NCBI GenBank assembly: GCA_018384745.1 | Contig: JAHAYH010000137.1 | Location: 35,392 to 99,391, forward strand | Length of the DNA stretch: 64,000 nt | DNA from: Caryophanon sp. | GTDB lineage: Bacteria > Bacillota > Bacilli > Bacillales_A > Planococcaceae | Reading direction: 5' to 3' | Shown here: in pieces, positions 54,840-64,000 of the stretch | Position numbering within the stretch: the stretch's first letter is position 1 | Layout: each line of letters opens with the position of its first letter | Notes under the pieces: generated by a model | The model's database searches: none | What the model was told of the DNA's origin: nothing | Seen by the model: the letters and a program-made list of their open reading frames with translations, nothing else | Made by a program: the position numbers and the translations under genes

Positions 54840-55805
54840 ATGAAACTATTAGAGGAAGTGCAGCTAAAGCCAGTAACGAGCTTAAAAGGTAAAGACTTAC
54901 TAACGCTTTTAGACTATACATCAGAAGAAGTACAAAACTTAGTAACACTTGCAACACAATTAAAAACGTTAACAAAAGCAGGGAAATGCCCGCGTTTATT
55001 AGAAGGTAAAACATTAGGGATGATCTTTGAAAAAAGCTCTACACGTACACGCGTGTCATTCGAAGTTGGAATGCAGCAACTAGGCGGCTACGGAATGTAT
55101 ATGAATGCACGTGATATGCAAATCGGTCGTGGTGAGCCAATTTCAGATACTGGGAAAGTATTATCAGGATACTTAGACGGCATTATGATTCGTGCAAACT
55201 CACATGAAATGGTGAAAGAGCTTGCAGAACACGCGTCAATTCCAGTCATCAACGGTTTAACAGACATTTTCCATCCTTGCCAAGCGCTTGCGGATTTAGA
55301 AACAATCGCTGAAAACAAAGGCGACTTAAAAGGGCTGAAAATTGCGTATGTCGGCGATGGTAACAACGTCGCACATTCATTAGTGATCGCAGCTGCGCAC
55401 GTAGGTATGCACGTAGCAGTAGCAACACCACCAGGGTATGAATGTGATGCTGATGTCATGGACCGTGCACAAAAAATTGCCGATGCAAATGGCAGCACGA
55501 TTACATTAACGCACGACCCAGTGGAAGCTGTGAAAGATGCCGATGCGGTCTATGCGGATGTATGGACATCAATGGGACAAGAAGAGGAGACGCAAAAGCG
55601 TTTAATTGATTTCAAAGAGTACCAAATTAACGATGAGCTTGTCGCGCACGCAAAAGCAGATTACATGTTCTTGCATTGCTTGCCAGCACACCGTGAAGAA
55701 GAAGTAACGTCTTCAGTTATTGATGGGCCAAACTCATACATTTTTGAGCAAGCGGAAAACCGTTTACACGCACAAAAAGCAGTACTTATTTCAATTTTAG
55801 GATAG
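54840..55805 (+). CDS. argF: Ornithine carbamoyltransferase
   Basis: [48 protein letters not shown]. Confidence 0.95.
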   Translation: MKLLEEVQLKPVTSLKGKDLLTLLDYTSEEVQNLVTLATQLKTLTKAGKCPRLLEGKTLGMIFEKSSTRTRVSFEVGMQQLGGYGMYMNARDMQIGRGEPISDTGKVLSGYLDGIMIRANSHEMVKELAEHASIPVINGLTDIFHPCQALADLETIAENKGDLKGLKIAYVGDGNNVAHSLVIAAAHVGMHVAVATPPGYECDADVMDRAQKIADANGSTITLTHDPVEAVKDADAVYADVWTSMGQEEETQKRLIDFKEYQINDELVAHAKADYMFLHCLPAHREEEVTSSVIDGPNSYIFEQAENRLHAQKAVLISILG

Positions 55806-55820
55806 ACATAATGCTTTCGT

Positions 55821-56010
55821 TGTTGTGAAGCGGCGAGCTTAGCATATAGAAGTGGTAAGGGAAGGAGACTCGCGGAACTTACATGCTTCACCGGAAGGAC
55901 AAACCAAGATGGGGGCGTCCTTCAAAGGCGAATCGCTACGGGTTGTGGCGTTTTGACTTCACTCATAAGCGCGACAAAAGCTATCAAGATGGGTAGCGTC
56001 GTCGCTACAT
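55821..56010 (+). ncRNA. Candidate structured RNA (possible H-type pseudoknot within a closing stem, plus three hairpins)
   Basis: GTGAAGC/GCTTCAC; nested GCGAG/CTCGC crossing GTAAG/CTTAC; GAAGGAC/GTCCTTC; CGCTAC/GTGGCG; GCTATC/GGTAGC; repeated CAAGATGGG loops; no ORF. Confidence 0.5.
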
Positions 56011-56013
56011 AGG

Positions 56014-56052
56014 AACCGCACACTGGGAGACGCTGGTGTGCGGTTTATTTTT
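56014..56052 (+). terminator. Intrinsic terminator after argF/candidate RNA
   Basis: aaccgcacactgggagacgctggtgtgcggtttattttt. Confidence 0.8.
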
Positions 56053-57142
56053 ATGCGCGTTCAAGCATGCGTTCAAGCGATAAGCGTGCAAGTGCTGCAG
56101 TACGTTCGTCGACAGTAATGACGTTGCCTTCTTCACCGTTAATGATGCGCTCAAGCGTCCATAGTAAATGCGGTAAATCAATGCGGTTCATCGTTAAGCA
56201 CGGACACATGTTTTCATTTAACGATATAATCGTTAAATCAGGGTGCTGTGCGATGAGGCGCTTTACTAAATTCATTTCGGTGCCGATTGCCCATGCGGAG
56301 CCAGCAGGTGCTGCATGAATCGTATCAATAATATATTTCGTCGAGCCACAATCATCTGAAGCGGCAACGACTTCGTGACTACATTCAGGATGGACGAGGA
56401 TGCGCATTGTCGGGTGTGTTTGGCGCAGCTTCTCCACATGGTGGATCGTAAACCCCTCATGCACAGAGCAATGACCTTTCCATAAAATGACCTTTACATC
56501 CTCAATTGGACAATGTGCTTCAAGCTCATTTGTTTGTGGGTTCCATACCGCCATTTGTTCGAGTGGTACGCCTAAATCAAACGCTGTATTGCGTCCTAAA
56601 TGTTGATCAGGTAAAAATAACAAACGCTCTTTTTGCGTAAATGCCCATGCGACCATTTTTTTTGCATTTGACGATGTAACACAAGCGCCGCCATGTTTGC
56701 CAGTAAATGCCTTAATCGCAGCTGTTGAGTTGACGTATGTGAGCGGAATGATCGTATCGCCAAACAGCTGCTGTAAAGTCTCCCATGCGTGCTCGGTTTC
56801 ATAAATAGTGGCCATGTCTGCCATTGAGCAACCCGCGCGCAAATCCGGTAAGTAAACGCGTTGTTCCTTCGTCGTCAGCATGTCGGCCGTTTCAGCCATA
56901 AAATGAACGCCACAAAATACGATATGTTCCGCTTCTGTATTCGCTGCAGCGACTTGCGCAAGCTGCAATGAATCACCTGTTGCGTCGGCAAATTGAATGA
57001 CTTCATCTTTTTGATAATGATGGCCTGGAATGAATAGTTTCGTGCCAAGTTGTGCGCGAATATCGCGAACGCGCGTCTCCATTTCTAAAACAGATAGCGT
57101 GCGATAATGCGCCGGAAGTAATGTTGGTTGTTGTGCAATCAT
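56051..57142 (-). CDS. nadA: Quinolinate synthase
   Basis: [40 protein letters not shown]-terminal MCPCLTMN. Confidence 0.95.
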   Translation of the reverse strand: MIAQQPTLLPAHYRTLSVLEMETRVRDIRAQLGTKLFIPGHHYQKDEVIQFADATGDSLQLAQVAAANTEAEHIVFCGVHFMAETADMLTTKEQRVYLPDLRAGCSMADMATIYETEHAWETLQQLFGDTIIPLTYVNSTAAIKAFTGKHGGACVTSSNAKKMVAWAFTQKERLLFLPDQHLGRNTAFDLGVPLEQMAVWNPQTNELEAHCPIEDVKVILWKGHCSVHEGFTIHHVEKLRQTHPTMRILVHPECSHEVVAASDDCGSTKYIIDTIHAAPAGSAWAIGTEMNLVKRLIAQHPDLTIISLNENMCPCLTMNRIDLPHLLWTLERIINGEEGNVITVDERTAALARLSLERMLERA

Positions 57143-57990
57143 TAGTATGGTGCTCCTTTCAGTTGAACGCGTGCGCTAATATCAAATGCTTGGGCGGAGT
57201 GTGTAAGTTGCCCGAGTGAAATCCATTGCACGCCGCTTGCTGCAAAATGTGGAATGGTATCGATCGTAATGCCACCGGAGGCTTCAGTTGCAATATGTGC
57301 TGGTACAAGCGGTAACCAGCGCGCAATGTCTTGCGGTGTACAGTTATCGAACATAATAATATCCGCTCCTGCCTCTACTGCTTCAAGCAGCTGTTCTTTC
57401 GTTTCAATTTCTACTTCAATTTTTACGGTATGCCCAAGCTTTCGTTTGACGTGCTGTACCGCTGCATAAATACCACCAGCAAAAGCGATATGGTTATCCT
57501 TTAACATCACAGCGTCATACAGTCCACTGCGATGGTTAAATGCACCGCCTACACGCACCGCATATTTATCGAGCATGCGTAATCCAGGCATCGTTTTTCG
57601 CGTGTCGCAAATTTTCGCATTTGTACCAGCCGTTTGCTTTACAGCAATTTGTGTTAACGTCGCAATCGCACTGAGGCGCTGTACGAGGTTTAACACGACG
57701 CGCTCAGCCGTTAATAAACTGCGGATGGCGCCGTGCACGTGGGCAATCACATCACCTTGTTGGAGTGTATCACCGTCTTGTTTTAACAGCTCTACATGCA
57801 GCGAGCGGTCGTATGTTAAAAAGCCGTGTTCAATGATGAGCGCGCCGCAAAAAATACCATGTTCCTTTGCGTATAACGTATATGTACCTTGTTCTTTTGC
57901 ATCGAAAATAAGCTCGCTTGAAAGATCGCCATCGCCAATGTCTTCATGGAAAAACTGCCTCAGCATGTCCGTTAGTTTTAGCTGATTCAT
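57142..57990 (-). CDS. nadC: Nicotinate-nucleotide pyrophosphorylase (carboxylating)
   Basis: [58 protein letters not shown]. Confidence 0.97.
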   Translation of the reverse strand: MNQLKLTDMLRQFFHEDIGDGDLSSELIFDAKEQGTYTLYAKEHGIFCGALIIEHGFLTYDRSLHVELLKQDGDTLQQGDVIAHVHGAIRSLLTAERVVLNLVQRLSAIATLTQIAVKQTAGTNAKICDTRKTMPGLRMLDKYAVRVGGAFNHRSGLYDAVMLKDNHIAFAGGIYAAVQHVKRKLGHTVKIEVEIETKEQLLEAVEAGADIIMFDNCTPQDIARWLPLVPAHIATEASGGITIDTIPHFAASGVQWISLGQLTHSAQAFDISARVQLKGAPY

Positions 57991-58087
57991 GAAAATCCTC
58001 CTTACAAAATAAAGTTTACAGTTGTCTTGACACCTATCTTTACATAAAATGAATAGTTAGACAAGCACAAATTTAAGGGGTGGGTCG

Positions 58088-59194
58088 ATGATTTATTTAG
58101 ATTTTGCTGCAACGACGCCGATGCTTCCACAAGCAATCGAAGCGTATGCACAAGCGGCAACGCAGTTATATGGCAATAGCGCAAGTTTGCATGATGCAGG
58201 TGGGGCAGCAAGTGCGTACGTCGAAGCGGTGCGCCGTCAACTTGCGATGAAGCTACAAGTGTCGGTTGATGGCATTACGTTTACAGGCAGTGGCACGGAA
58301 GCGAATACGCTCGCCATTTGTGCGCTCGCCCTTTCGCAAAAGAAGCGTCATATCATTACGTCATATGCGGAACATACGTCGGTGCAAGCAGCGATGCATT
58401 ATTTGCAGCAGCACGGTTTTACGATTGCACGCCTGCCATTTACGGAACAAGGCGTCGTTGATGTAGCGCAAGTGGAAGCGGCCATTACGCCAAATACAGC
58501 GCTCATTTCCGTGCAACATGTGAACTCAGAAATTGGCACGATTCAGCCTGTGGTACAACTTGCGGCCCTTGCTAAAAAATATGATGTGTTATATCACGTC
58601 GATTGTGTGCAGTCGTTTTGTAAAATCGACGTGCCAAGCGATGTCGATGCCATTACCGTATCCGCGCATAAAATTGGCGGACCGCGTGGCGTCGGTGCGA
58701 TGTATATTAACCCGCGTCGTCGCACCGTACCGCTATTTCCGGGAATGACGCATGAACGCGGACTTCGCGGCGGCACACAAGACGTGCCAAGCATTGTGGC
58801 GTTCGGTGCTGCGATGGCATATTATACGTATGATCTAGACGTACAGTGGGCGTTGCGCCGCACGTTACAGGAGACGTTATCATCACACGTTACGTGGATT
58901 GAAGGACCGAGAAAGCATCAGCTACCGAGCATTGTCGGCGTATGTATAGAAGGGATTGAAGGGCAGCTCGCGATGCTGCAGTGTAACGCTGCGCAAATTG
59001 CGATTTCTACTGGAAGTGCTTGCGACATCACGAGCGCATCCGGCACGAAGGCGATTATAGCGATGGGAAAAACGTTTGATGAAGCGCGTCAATTTTGCCG
59101 CATTTCAATGGGCATGACGACGTGTCATGAGCACATCATTGCGTGTAGTGATGCATTAAATTCTTTAATTCGGTCGCGTCATGCTGTACAATAG
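58088..59194 (+). CDS. Cysteine desulfurase (NifS/NadS-like)
   Basis: MIYLDFAATTPM; VSAHKIGGPRGVGAMYI; STGSAC; divergent from nadC. Confidence 0.93.
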   Translation: MIYLDFAATTPMLPQAIEAYAQAATQLYGNSASLHDAGGAASAYVEAVRRQLAMKLQVSVDGITFTGSGTEANTLAICALALSQKKRHIITSYAEHTSVQAAMHYLQQHGFTIARLPFTEQGVVDVAQVEAAITPNTALISVQHVNSEIGTIQPVVQLAALAKKYDVLYHVDCVQSFCKIDVPSDVDAITVSAHKIGGPRGVGAMYINPRRRTVPLFPGMTHERGLRGGTQDVPSIVAFGAAMAYYTYDLDVQWALRRTLQETLSSHVTWIEGPRKHQLPSIVGVCIEGIEGQLAMLQCNAAQIAISTGSACDITSASGTKAIIAMGKTFDEARQFCRISMGMTTCHEHIIACSDALNSLIRSRHAVQ

Positions 59195-59223
59195 GAGATT
59201 ATGAACAAAAAGGACGGTACGAC

Positions 59224-59982
59224 ATGAAACGAATTGAATCAACACAAAACGCGCAAGTAAAGGCGTGGAAAAAGCTTGCACAATTACGTAAAGAGCGTGA
59301 AAAAATGGGCGAGTACATCATCGAAGGTTTCCATTTAGTCGAGGAAGCATTAAAGAAAAAAGACGACATTTTACATTTAATCGTCACGGACGGTGTCGAC
59401 TTACCGATGCTTTGGGATATTGACGATGTACAGATCGTGGAAGTAACAGAGCCAGTTGCGAAAGAGCTTGCAGAAACGGAAAAAACACAAGGTGTATTTG
59501 CGCATATGCGTCAAGCGGAGCATACAGAAATGGAAATGGCGAGCTGGAAGAAGTTTTTATTAGTGGACGCCGTACAAGACCCAGGCAATATTGGCACGAT
59601 GATTCGTACAGCGGATGCAGCGGGCATTGACGCCGTTATTTTAGGAAAAGGTACAGCGGATCTTTACAATGCGAAAACGTTGCGTTCAGCACAAGGGTCA
59701 CACTTCCACATTCCAGTTGTGCGCGGCGATTTAAACGAGTGGGTAGATCGCTTACAAGACGATGGCATTTCGGTATATGGAACAGCACTTGAACATGCGG
59801 TGCCGTTTACAGATGTCAAGACAGATGGCTCGTTTGCGTTAATCGTCGGGAATGAAGGTTCAGGCATTACGCCGCAAATTTTAGCGAAAACAGATCAAAA
59901 CGTTATCGTGCCGATCAAAGGGCAAGCGGAATCGTTAAACGTTGCTGTTGCTACAGGGATTTTACTGTACGCATTTGCGTAA
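59224..59982 (+). CDS. TrmH/SpoU-family RNA 2'-O-methyltransferase (YsgA-like)
   Basis: VDAVQDPGNIGTMIRTADAAGIDAVIL; IVGNEGSGI; IPIKGQAESLNVAVA-like motif. Confidence 0.95.
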   Translation: MKRIESTQNAQVKAWKKLAQLRKEREKMGEYIIEGFHLVEEALKKKDDILHLIVTDGVDLPMLWDIDDVQIVEVTEPVAKELAETEKTQGVFAHMRQAEHTEMEMASWKKFLLVDAVQDPGNIGTMIRTADAAGIDAVILGKGTADLYNAKTLRSAQGSHFHIPVVRGDLNEWVDRLQDDGISVYGTALEHAVPFTDVKTDGSFALIVGNEGSGITPQILAKTDQNVIVPIKGQAESLNVAVATGILLYAFA

Positions 59983-60039
59983 TTTTCGTTGAAAGTCATT
60001 TTATTGTGCAGTATAATGACAACTAATTGAATGAAAACA

Positions 60040-60271
60040 ATAAATGCATTGACCGGGAAGAGTACTGTAATGCCGCATCAACTAGGGAGTAAAAGCCATG
60101 ACTGGAAGCTTTTATGATGACGATTACACGAAGTTCACCCCGCTACGCAGCATGGCAGAAAAGTTATGCCGGTGATGAGCCGTTACGTAAATGAAGTGAT
60201 TGTGGCAACACAATAACTAGGGTGGTACCGCGAAATAGTCCTCGTCCCTTTTTTAGGGGCGAGGTTTTTTT
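60040..60271 (+). promoter_or_regulatory. T-box leader of pheST (specifier UUC, 60134-60136)
   Basis: AGGGTGGTACCGCG (60219-60232); CCTCGTCCC...GGGGCGAGGTTTTTT terminator; specifier context TTC-ACCCCG. Confidence 0.95.
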
Positions 60272-60322
60272 ATTGAATCGTCTACGCATGTAGACAACGA
60301 TGTTGAAGGAGGCAATTTTTAC

Positions 60323-61360
60323 ATGGAAGCGCAATTACAACAATTAGAGCAAGAAGTGCTAGCGAAGATCGAAGCAGCTGCTGATTTAAAGGCACTAAAC
60401 GATGTGCGTGTTGCATATTTAGGGAAAAAAGGTCCGATTACGGATTTATTAAAAGGCATGGGGAAACTATCGCCAGAGGAGCGTCCGAAAATGGGTGCGC
60501 TTGTGAACACTGTGCGTGAACGCATTACAGAAAAACTAGAAGCGAAAAAAGCGTTACTCGAAGAAGCAGCGATTACAGCGCAGCTTGAGAGCGAATCAAT
60601 TGACGTATCATTACCAGGTCGTCCAGTAGCAGTTGGGAACCGTCACCCATTAACGCGTGTAATTGAAGAAATCGAAGACTTATTCATCGGCATGGGGTAT
60701 GAAATTGCAGAAGGCCCAGAAGTAGAAAAAGACTACTACAACTTCGAAGCAATGAACTTACCAAAAGGTCACCCAGCACGCGACATGCAAGATTCATTCT
60801 ACATTTCTGAAGAAACATTATTACGTACGCATACATCACCTGTACAAGCGCGTATGATGGAAAAGAAAAAAGGCGAAAACATTCGCATGATCTGCCCAGG
60901 GAAAGTATTCCGTCGTGATAACGATGACGCAACACACTCTCACCAATTTATGCAAATTGAAGGGTTAGTGATCGAAGAAAACATTTCGATGAGCGATTTA
61001 AAAGGCACACTTGATGCGTTAGCGAAAAAAATGTTCGGTGCTGAGCGTGAAATTCGTCTACGCCCATCATTCTTCCCGTTCACAGAGCCTTCAGTAGAGG
61101 TTGACGTATCGTGTCATAAGTGCGGAGGCAAAGGCTGTAACGTATGTAAGTCAACAGGTTGGATTGAAATTTTAGGTGCTGGTATGGTGCATCCGAACGT
61201 GCTTGAAATGGCTGGCTATGATTCGAAAAAAGTATCAGGCTTCGCATTCGGCATCGGCGCAGAGCGTATCGCAATGTTAAAATACGGGGTGGATGATATT
61301 CGTCATTTCTACACAAATGATGTACGTTTCTTAGAGCAATTCCACCGCACAGAACAGTAG
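60323..61360 (+). CDS. pheS: Phenylalanyl-tRNA synthetase alpha subunit
   Basis: [56 protein letters not shown]. Confidence 0.99.
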   Translation: MEAQLQQLEQEVLAKIEAAADLKALNDVRVAYLGKKGPITDLLKGMGKLSPEERPKMGALVNTVRERITEKLEAKKALLEEAAITAQLESESIDVSLPGRPVAVGNRHPLTRVIEEIEDLFIGMGYEIAEGPEVEKDYYNFEAMNLPKGHPARDMQDSFYISEETLLRTHTSPVQARMMEKKKGENIRMICPGKVFRRDNDDATHSHQFMQIEGLVIEENISMSDLKGTLDALAKKMFGAEREIRLRPSFFPFTEPSVEVDVSCHKCGGKGCNVCKSTGWIEILGAGMVHPNVLEMAGYDSKKVSGFAFGIGAERIAMLKYGVDDIRHFYTNDVRFLEQFHRTEQ

Positions 61361-61371
61361 GAGGCACAACA

Positions 61372-63777
61372 ATGTTAGTATCATTAAACTGGTTAAAACA
61401 ATATGTGAATACACAAGATTTATCAAATGAAGAATTAGCAGAGCGCATTACGCGTTCAGGGATCGAGGTTGATGCAATTATCGACCGCGCTTCGGGCATT
61501 CAAAACGTTGTCGTAGGCTACGTGGAATCAAAAGAAAAGCACCCAGAGGCAGATCGTTTAAACGTATGTCAAGTAAACGTTGGCGAAGACGGCATCCAAC
61601 AAATCGTTTGCGGTGCACCGAACGTTGATGCAGGTCAAAAAGTAATCGTTGCACGTCCAGGAGCGAAATTACCAGGCGGCATTAAAATTAAAAAATCAAA
61701 GCTACGTGGTCAAGAATCAAACGGCATGATTTGTTCATTACAAGAGCTTGGCATTGAAGGTCGCGTTGTACCGAAAGCTTACGCAGAAGGCATTTACGTA
61801 TTACCAGAAGATGCGGAAGTAGGCAGCGATGCGCTTGCATACTTAGGCTTACGTGACACCGTGTTAGAGCTTGGGTTAACACCAAACCGCTCAGACGCTT
61901 TATCAATGTTAGGTGTTGCATACGAAGTAGCAGCTATTTTAAGCGAAGACGTGACGTTACCAGAAGTAGCGTATACAGCGTCTACTGAAAAAGCAGCAGA
62001 CGTGTTAAAACTACGCGTGGATGCGATCGATGCGAACCCAATGTACGCAGCAAAAGTCATTAAAAACATTAAAGTGCAAGCGTCACCAATGTGGTTACAA
62101 GAGCGTTTAATGGCAGCGGGCGTACGTCCACATAACAACGTAGTCGATATTACAAACTACGTATTAATGGAGTACGGTCAACCACTTCACGCGTTTGACT
62201 ATGATAAATTAGCAACAGGTGAAATCGTTGTTCGCTATGCACAAGACGGTGAAACGATGACGACACTAGATGACCAAGAGCGCACGTTAAAGGCGAACAA
62301 CTTAGTGATCACAAACGGCCAAACGCCACAAGCGATCGCAGGTGTTATGGGCGGTGCAGAATCAGAAGTATCAGAAACGACAACAACAGTTGTGTTAGAA
62401 TCAGCATACTTCAACCCGTTATCAGTGCGTCAAACATCTAAAGAAGTCGGTTTACGTTCAGATTCATCAGCGCGCTTTGAAAAAGGTGTTGACCCGAACC
62501 GTGTGCTAGCAGCGGCAGAGCGTGCAGCACAATTATTAGCAGAGCTTGCCGGTGGTGAAGTGTTAGATGGTACAGTGCTTGTCGATGAGTTAGATAAAAC
62601 ACCAGCACGCGTTGTCGTGTCACCAGACTTCATTAACGGTCGCCTTGGCATGAAAATTTCATTAGAAGAAATGTTAGACATTTTAAACCGTCTACAATTT
62701 GATGTGGAAGCGGCAAATGGCGTATTAATTATTGATGCCCCAACGCGTCGTCAAGACATTAAAATTGAAGAAGACATCGTCGAAGAAATCGCACGTCTTT
62801 ACGGCTACGATGAAATTCCAACGACATTACCAGCATCGAATACACCAGGACGTTTATCGCCATACCAAGCGGCACGTCGTACAGTGCGCAACCATTTAGA
62901 AGGTGTAGGTCTTTACCAAGCGGTGACGTATTCATTAACGTCTGCAGCACTTTCTCAAAAGTTTGCGTTACAAGCGGAGGACACAACGCGTTTATTAATG
63001 CCGATGTCTGAAGAGCGTTCAACATTACGTCAAAGCTTAATTCCGCATTTATTAGAAGCGGCCGCTTACAACGTTGCACGTTCTCAAGAAAACGTCGCAT
63101 TATACGAAATTGGTTCTGTATTTTTAGGGCAAACAGCGGAAGAATTACCGCGCGAAGTTGAGCACGTAGCAGCGGTGATGACAGGTAAATGGGTCGATCA
63201 CGCATGGCAAGGTGAGAAGAAGCCTGTAGACTTCTTCGTCTTAAAAGGAATTATAGAAAGCGTATTTGAAAAATTAGGCTTAGCGTCTCGCGTATCATTT
63301 GTGAAAGCACAAATGGATGGTTTACACCCAGGACGTACAGCGGCAATTTTATTAGACGGTGAGCAAGTCGGTATCATTGGTGGCTTACACCCTCAAGAAC
63401 AAAAAGCATTAGATTTAAAAGAAACGTACGTAATGGAAATGAACTTAGCGGCCATTTTAGCGGCACAAACGGACGTTTTAACATATAAAGCTGTTCCTCG
63501 TTTCCCAGCGATGACACGTGACGTAGCGCTTGTATTAAACCGCGACACAGCGGCAGGCGAAATCGTAGCCATCATCGAAAAAGCGGGCACGAAGTTATTA
63601 AAAGACGTAACGGTATTTGACGTATACGAAGGGGATAAAATGGAAGTAGGTAAAAAGTCAGTTGCCTTCTCATTAACATTCTTTGACCCAGAGCGTACAT
63701 TAACGGTGGAAGAAGTGGAAGCAGCATACAATAAAGTCGTTGCAGCACTTGCGGAAGCTGGCGCAGAAGTACGATAA
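61372..63777 (+). CDS. pheT: Phenylalanyl-tRNA synthetase beta subunit
   Basis: MLVSLNWLKQYV; tRNA-binding domain; VGLRSDSSARFEKGVDP. Confidence 0.99.
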   Translation: MLVSLNWLKQYVNTQDLSNEELAERITRSGIEVDAIIDRASGIQNVVVGYVESKEKHPEADRLNVCQVNVGEDGIQQIVCGAPNVDAGQKVIVARPGAKLPGGIKIKKSKLRGQESNGMICSLQELGIEGRVVPKAYAEGIYVLPEDAEVGSDALAYLGLRDTVLELGLTPNRSDALSMLGVAYEVAAILSEDVTLPEVAYTASTEKAADVLKLRVDAIDANPMYAAKVIKNIKVQASPMWLQERLMAAGVRPHNNVVDITNYVLMEYGQPLHAFDYDKLATGEIVVRYAQDGETMTTLDDQERTLKANNLVITNGQTPQAIAGVMGGAESEVSETTTTVVLESAYFNPLSVRQTSKEVGLRSDSSARFEKGVDPNRVLAAAERAAQLLAELAGGEVLDGTVLVDELDKTPARVVVSPDFINGRLGMKISLEEMLDILNRLQFDVEAANGVLIIDAPTRRQDIKIEEDIVEEIARLYGYDEIPTTLPASNTPGRLSPYQAARRTVRNHLEGVGLYQAVTYSLTSAALSQKFALQAEDTTRLLMPMSEERSTLRQSLIPHLLEAAAYNVARSQENVALYEIGSVFLGQTAEELPREVEHVAAVMTGKWVDHAWQGEKKPVDFFVLKGIIESVFEKLGLASRVSFVKAQMDGLHPGRTAAILLDGEQVGIIGGLHPQEQKALDLKETYVMEMNLAAILAAQTDVLTYKAVPRFPAMTRDVALVLNRDTAAGEIVAIIEKAGTKLLKDVTVFDVYEGDKMEVGKKSVAFSLTFFDPERTLTVEEVEAAYNKVVAALAEAGAEVR

Positions 63778-63789
63778 CAATCATGAAGA

Positions 63790-63832
63790 AACCGACGATG
63801 TTAGCGATTGCTAGCATTGTCGGTTTTTTTAT
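63790..63832 (+). terminator. Intrinsic terminator after pheT
   Basis: aaccgacgatgttagcgattgctagcattgtcggttttttt. Confidence 0.85.
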
Positions 63833-63898
63833 ACCCCTTTGTAACGATGAAACAAAAGTATTTCAAATGATATTTCTTTTTTAAGGAATATTTTCTTA

Positions 63899-63946
63899 AT
63901 AAAGGGCTCTTCACCATAACATGGGGTTGCTTTTCACGTCGAGGCA
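63899..63946 (+). repeat. Dispersed repeat copy B, continuing into a GC-rich intergenic repeat at the window edge
   Basis: ATAAAGGGCTCTTCACCATAACATGGGGTTGCTTTTCACGTCGAGGCA aligns with copy A; followed by ggctttccgcgggcg. Confidence 0.55.
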
Positions 63947-64000
63947 GGCTTTCCGCGGGCGTGGAGGCGAACATGATGTTCGTCATAAGGGCGGTGCCAT

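Overview
The window is a conserved chromosomal segment from a low-GC Gram-positive (Bacillales; gene order closely follows the B. subtilis tyrS-rpsD-ezrA-thiI / dnaE-accDA-pfkA-pyk-citZ-icd-mdh-phoPR-polA-nrdR-dnaBI-thrS-infC / pheST region). Most of it is ordinary housekeeping coding sequence with intrinsic terminators, two T-box leaders (thrS, pheS) and ribosomal-protein leaders. The standout is a 920-nt group II intron (22493-23412) with no intact reverse-transcriptase/maturase ORF. It interrupts the essential replicative polymerase gene dnaE inside the conserved MDFLG|LRNLS catalytic motif. Exact boundaries (GTGCG...CTAT), a canonical 34-nt domain V with GAAA tetraloop, a domain VI bulged A at -8 and an EBS1/IBS1 pairing can all be read from the sequence, and removing the intron restores a 1016-aa DnaE frame. 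Other departures from the syntenic background: a compact structured RNA candidate with a possible pseudoknot between argF and nadA; a chemoreceptor with an out-of-frame internal deletion; a C-terminal remnant of a second acyl-CoA ligase; paired FadR-like operators ahead of a GntR-accDA operon; a pair of diverged dispersed repeats resembling insertion-sequence ends; a nad cluster without nadB; and an unknown two-gene unit encoding a TPR protein with a degenerate GGDEF-like C-terminus.
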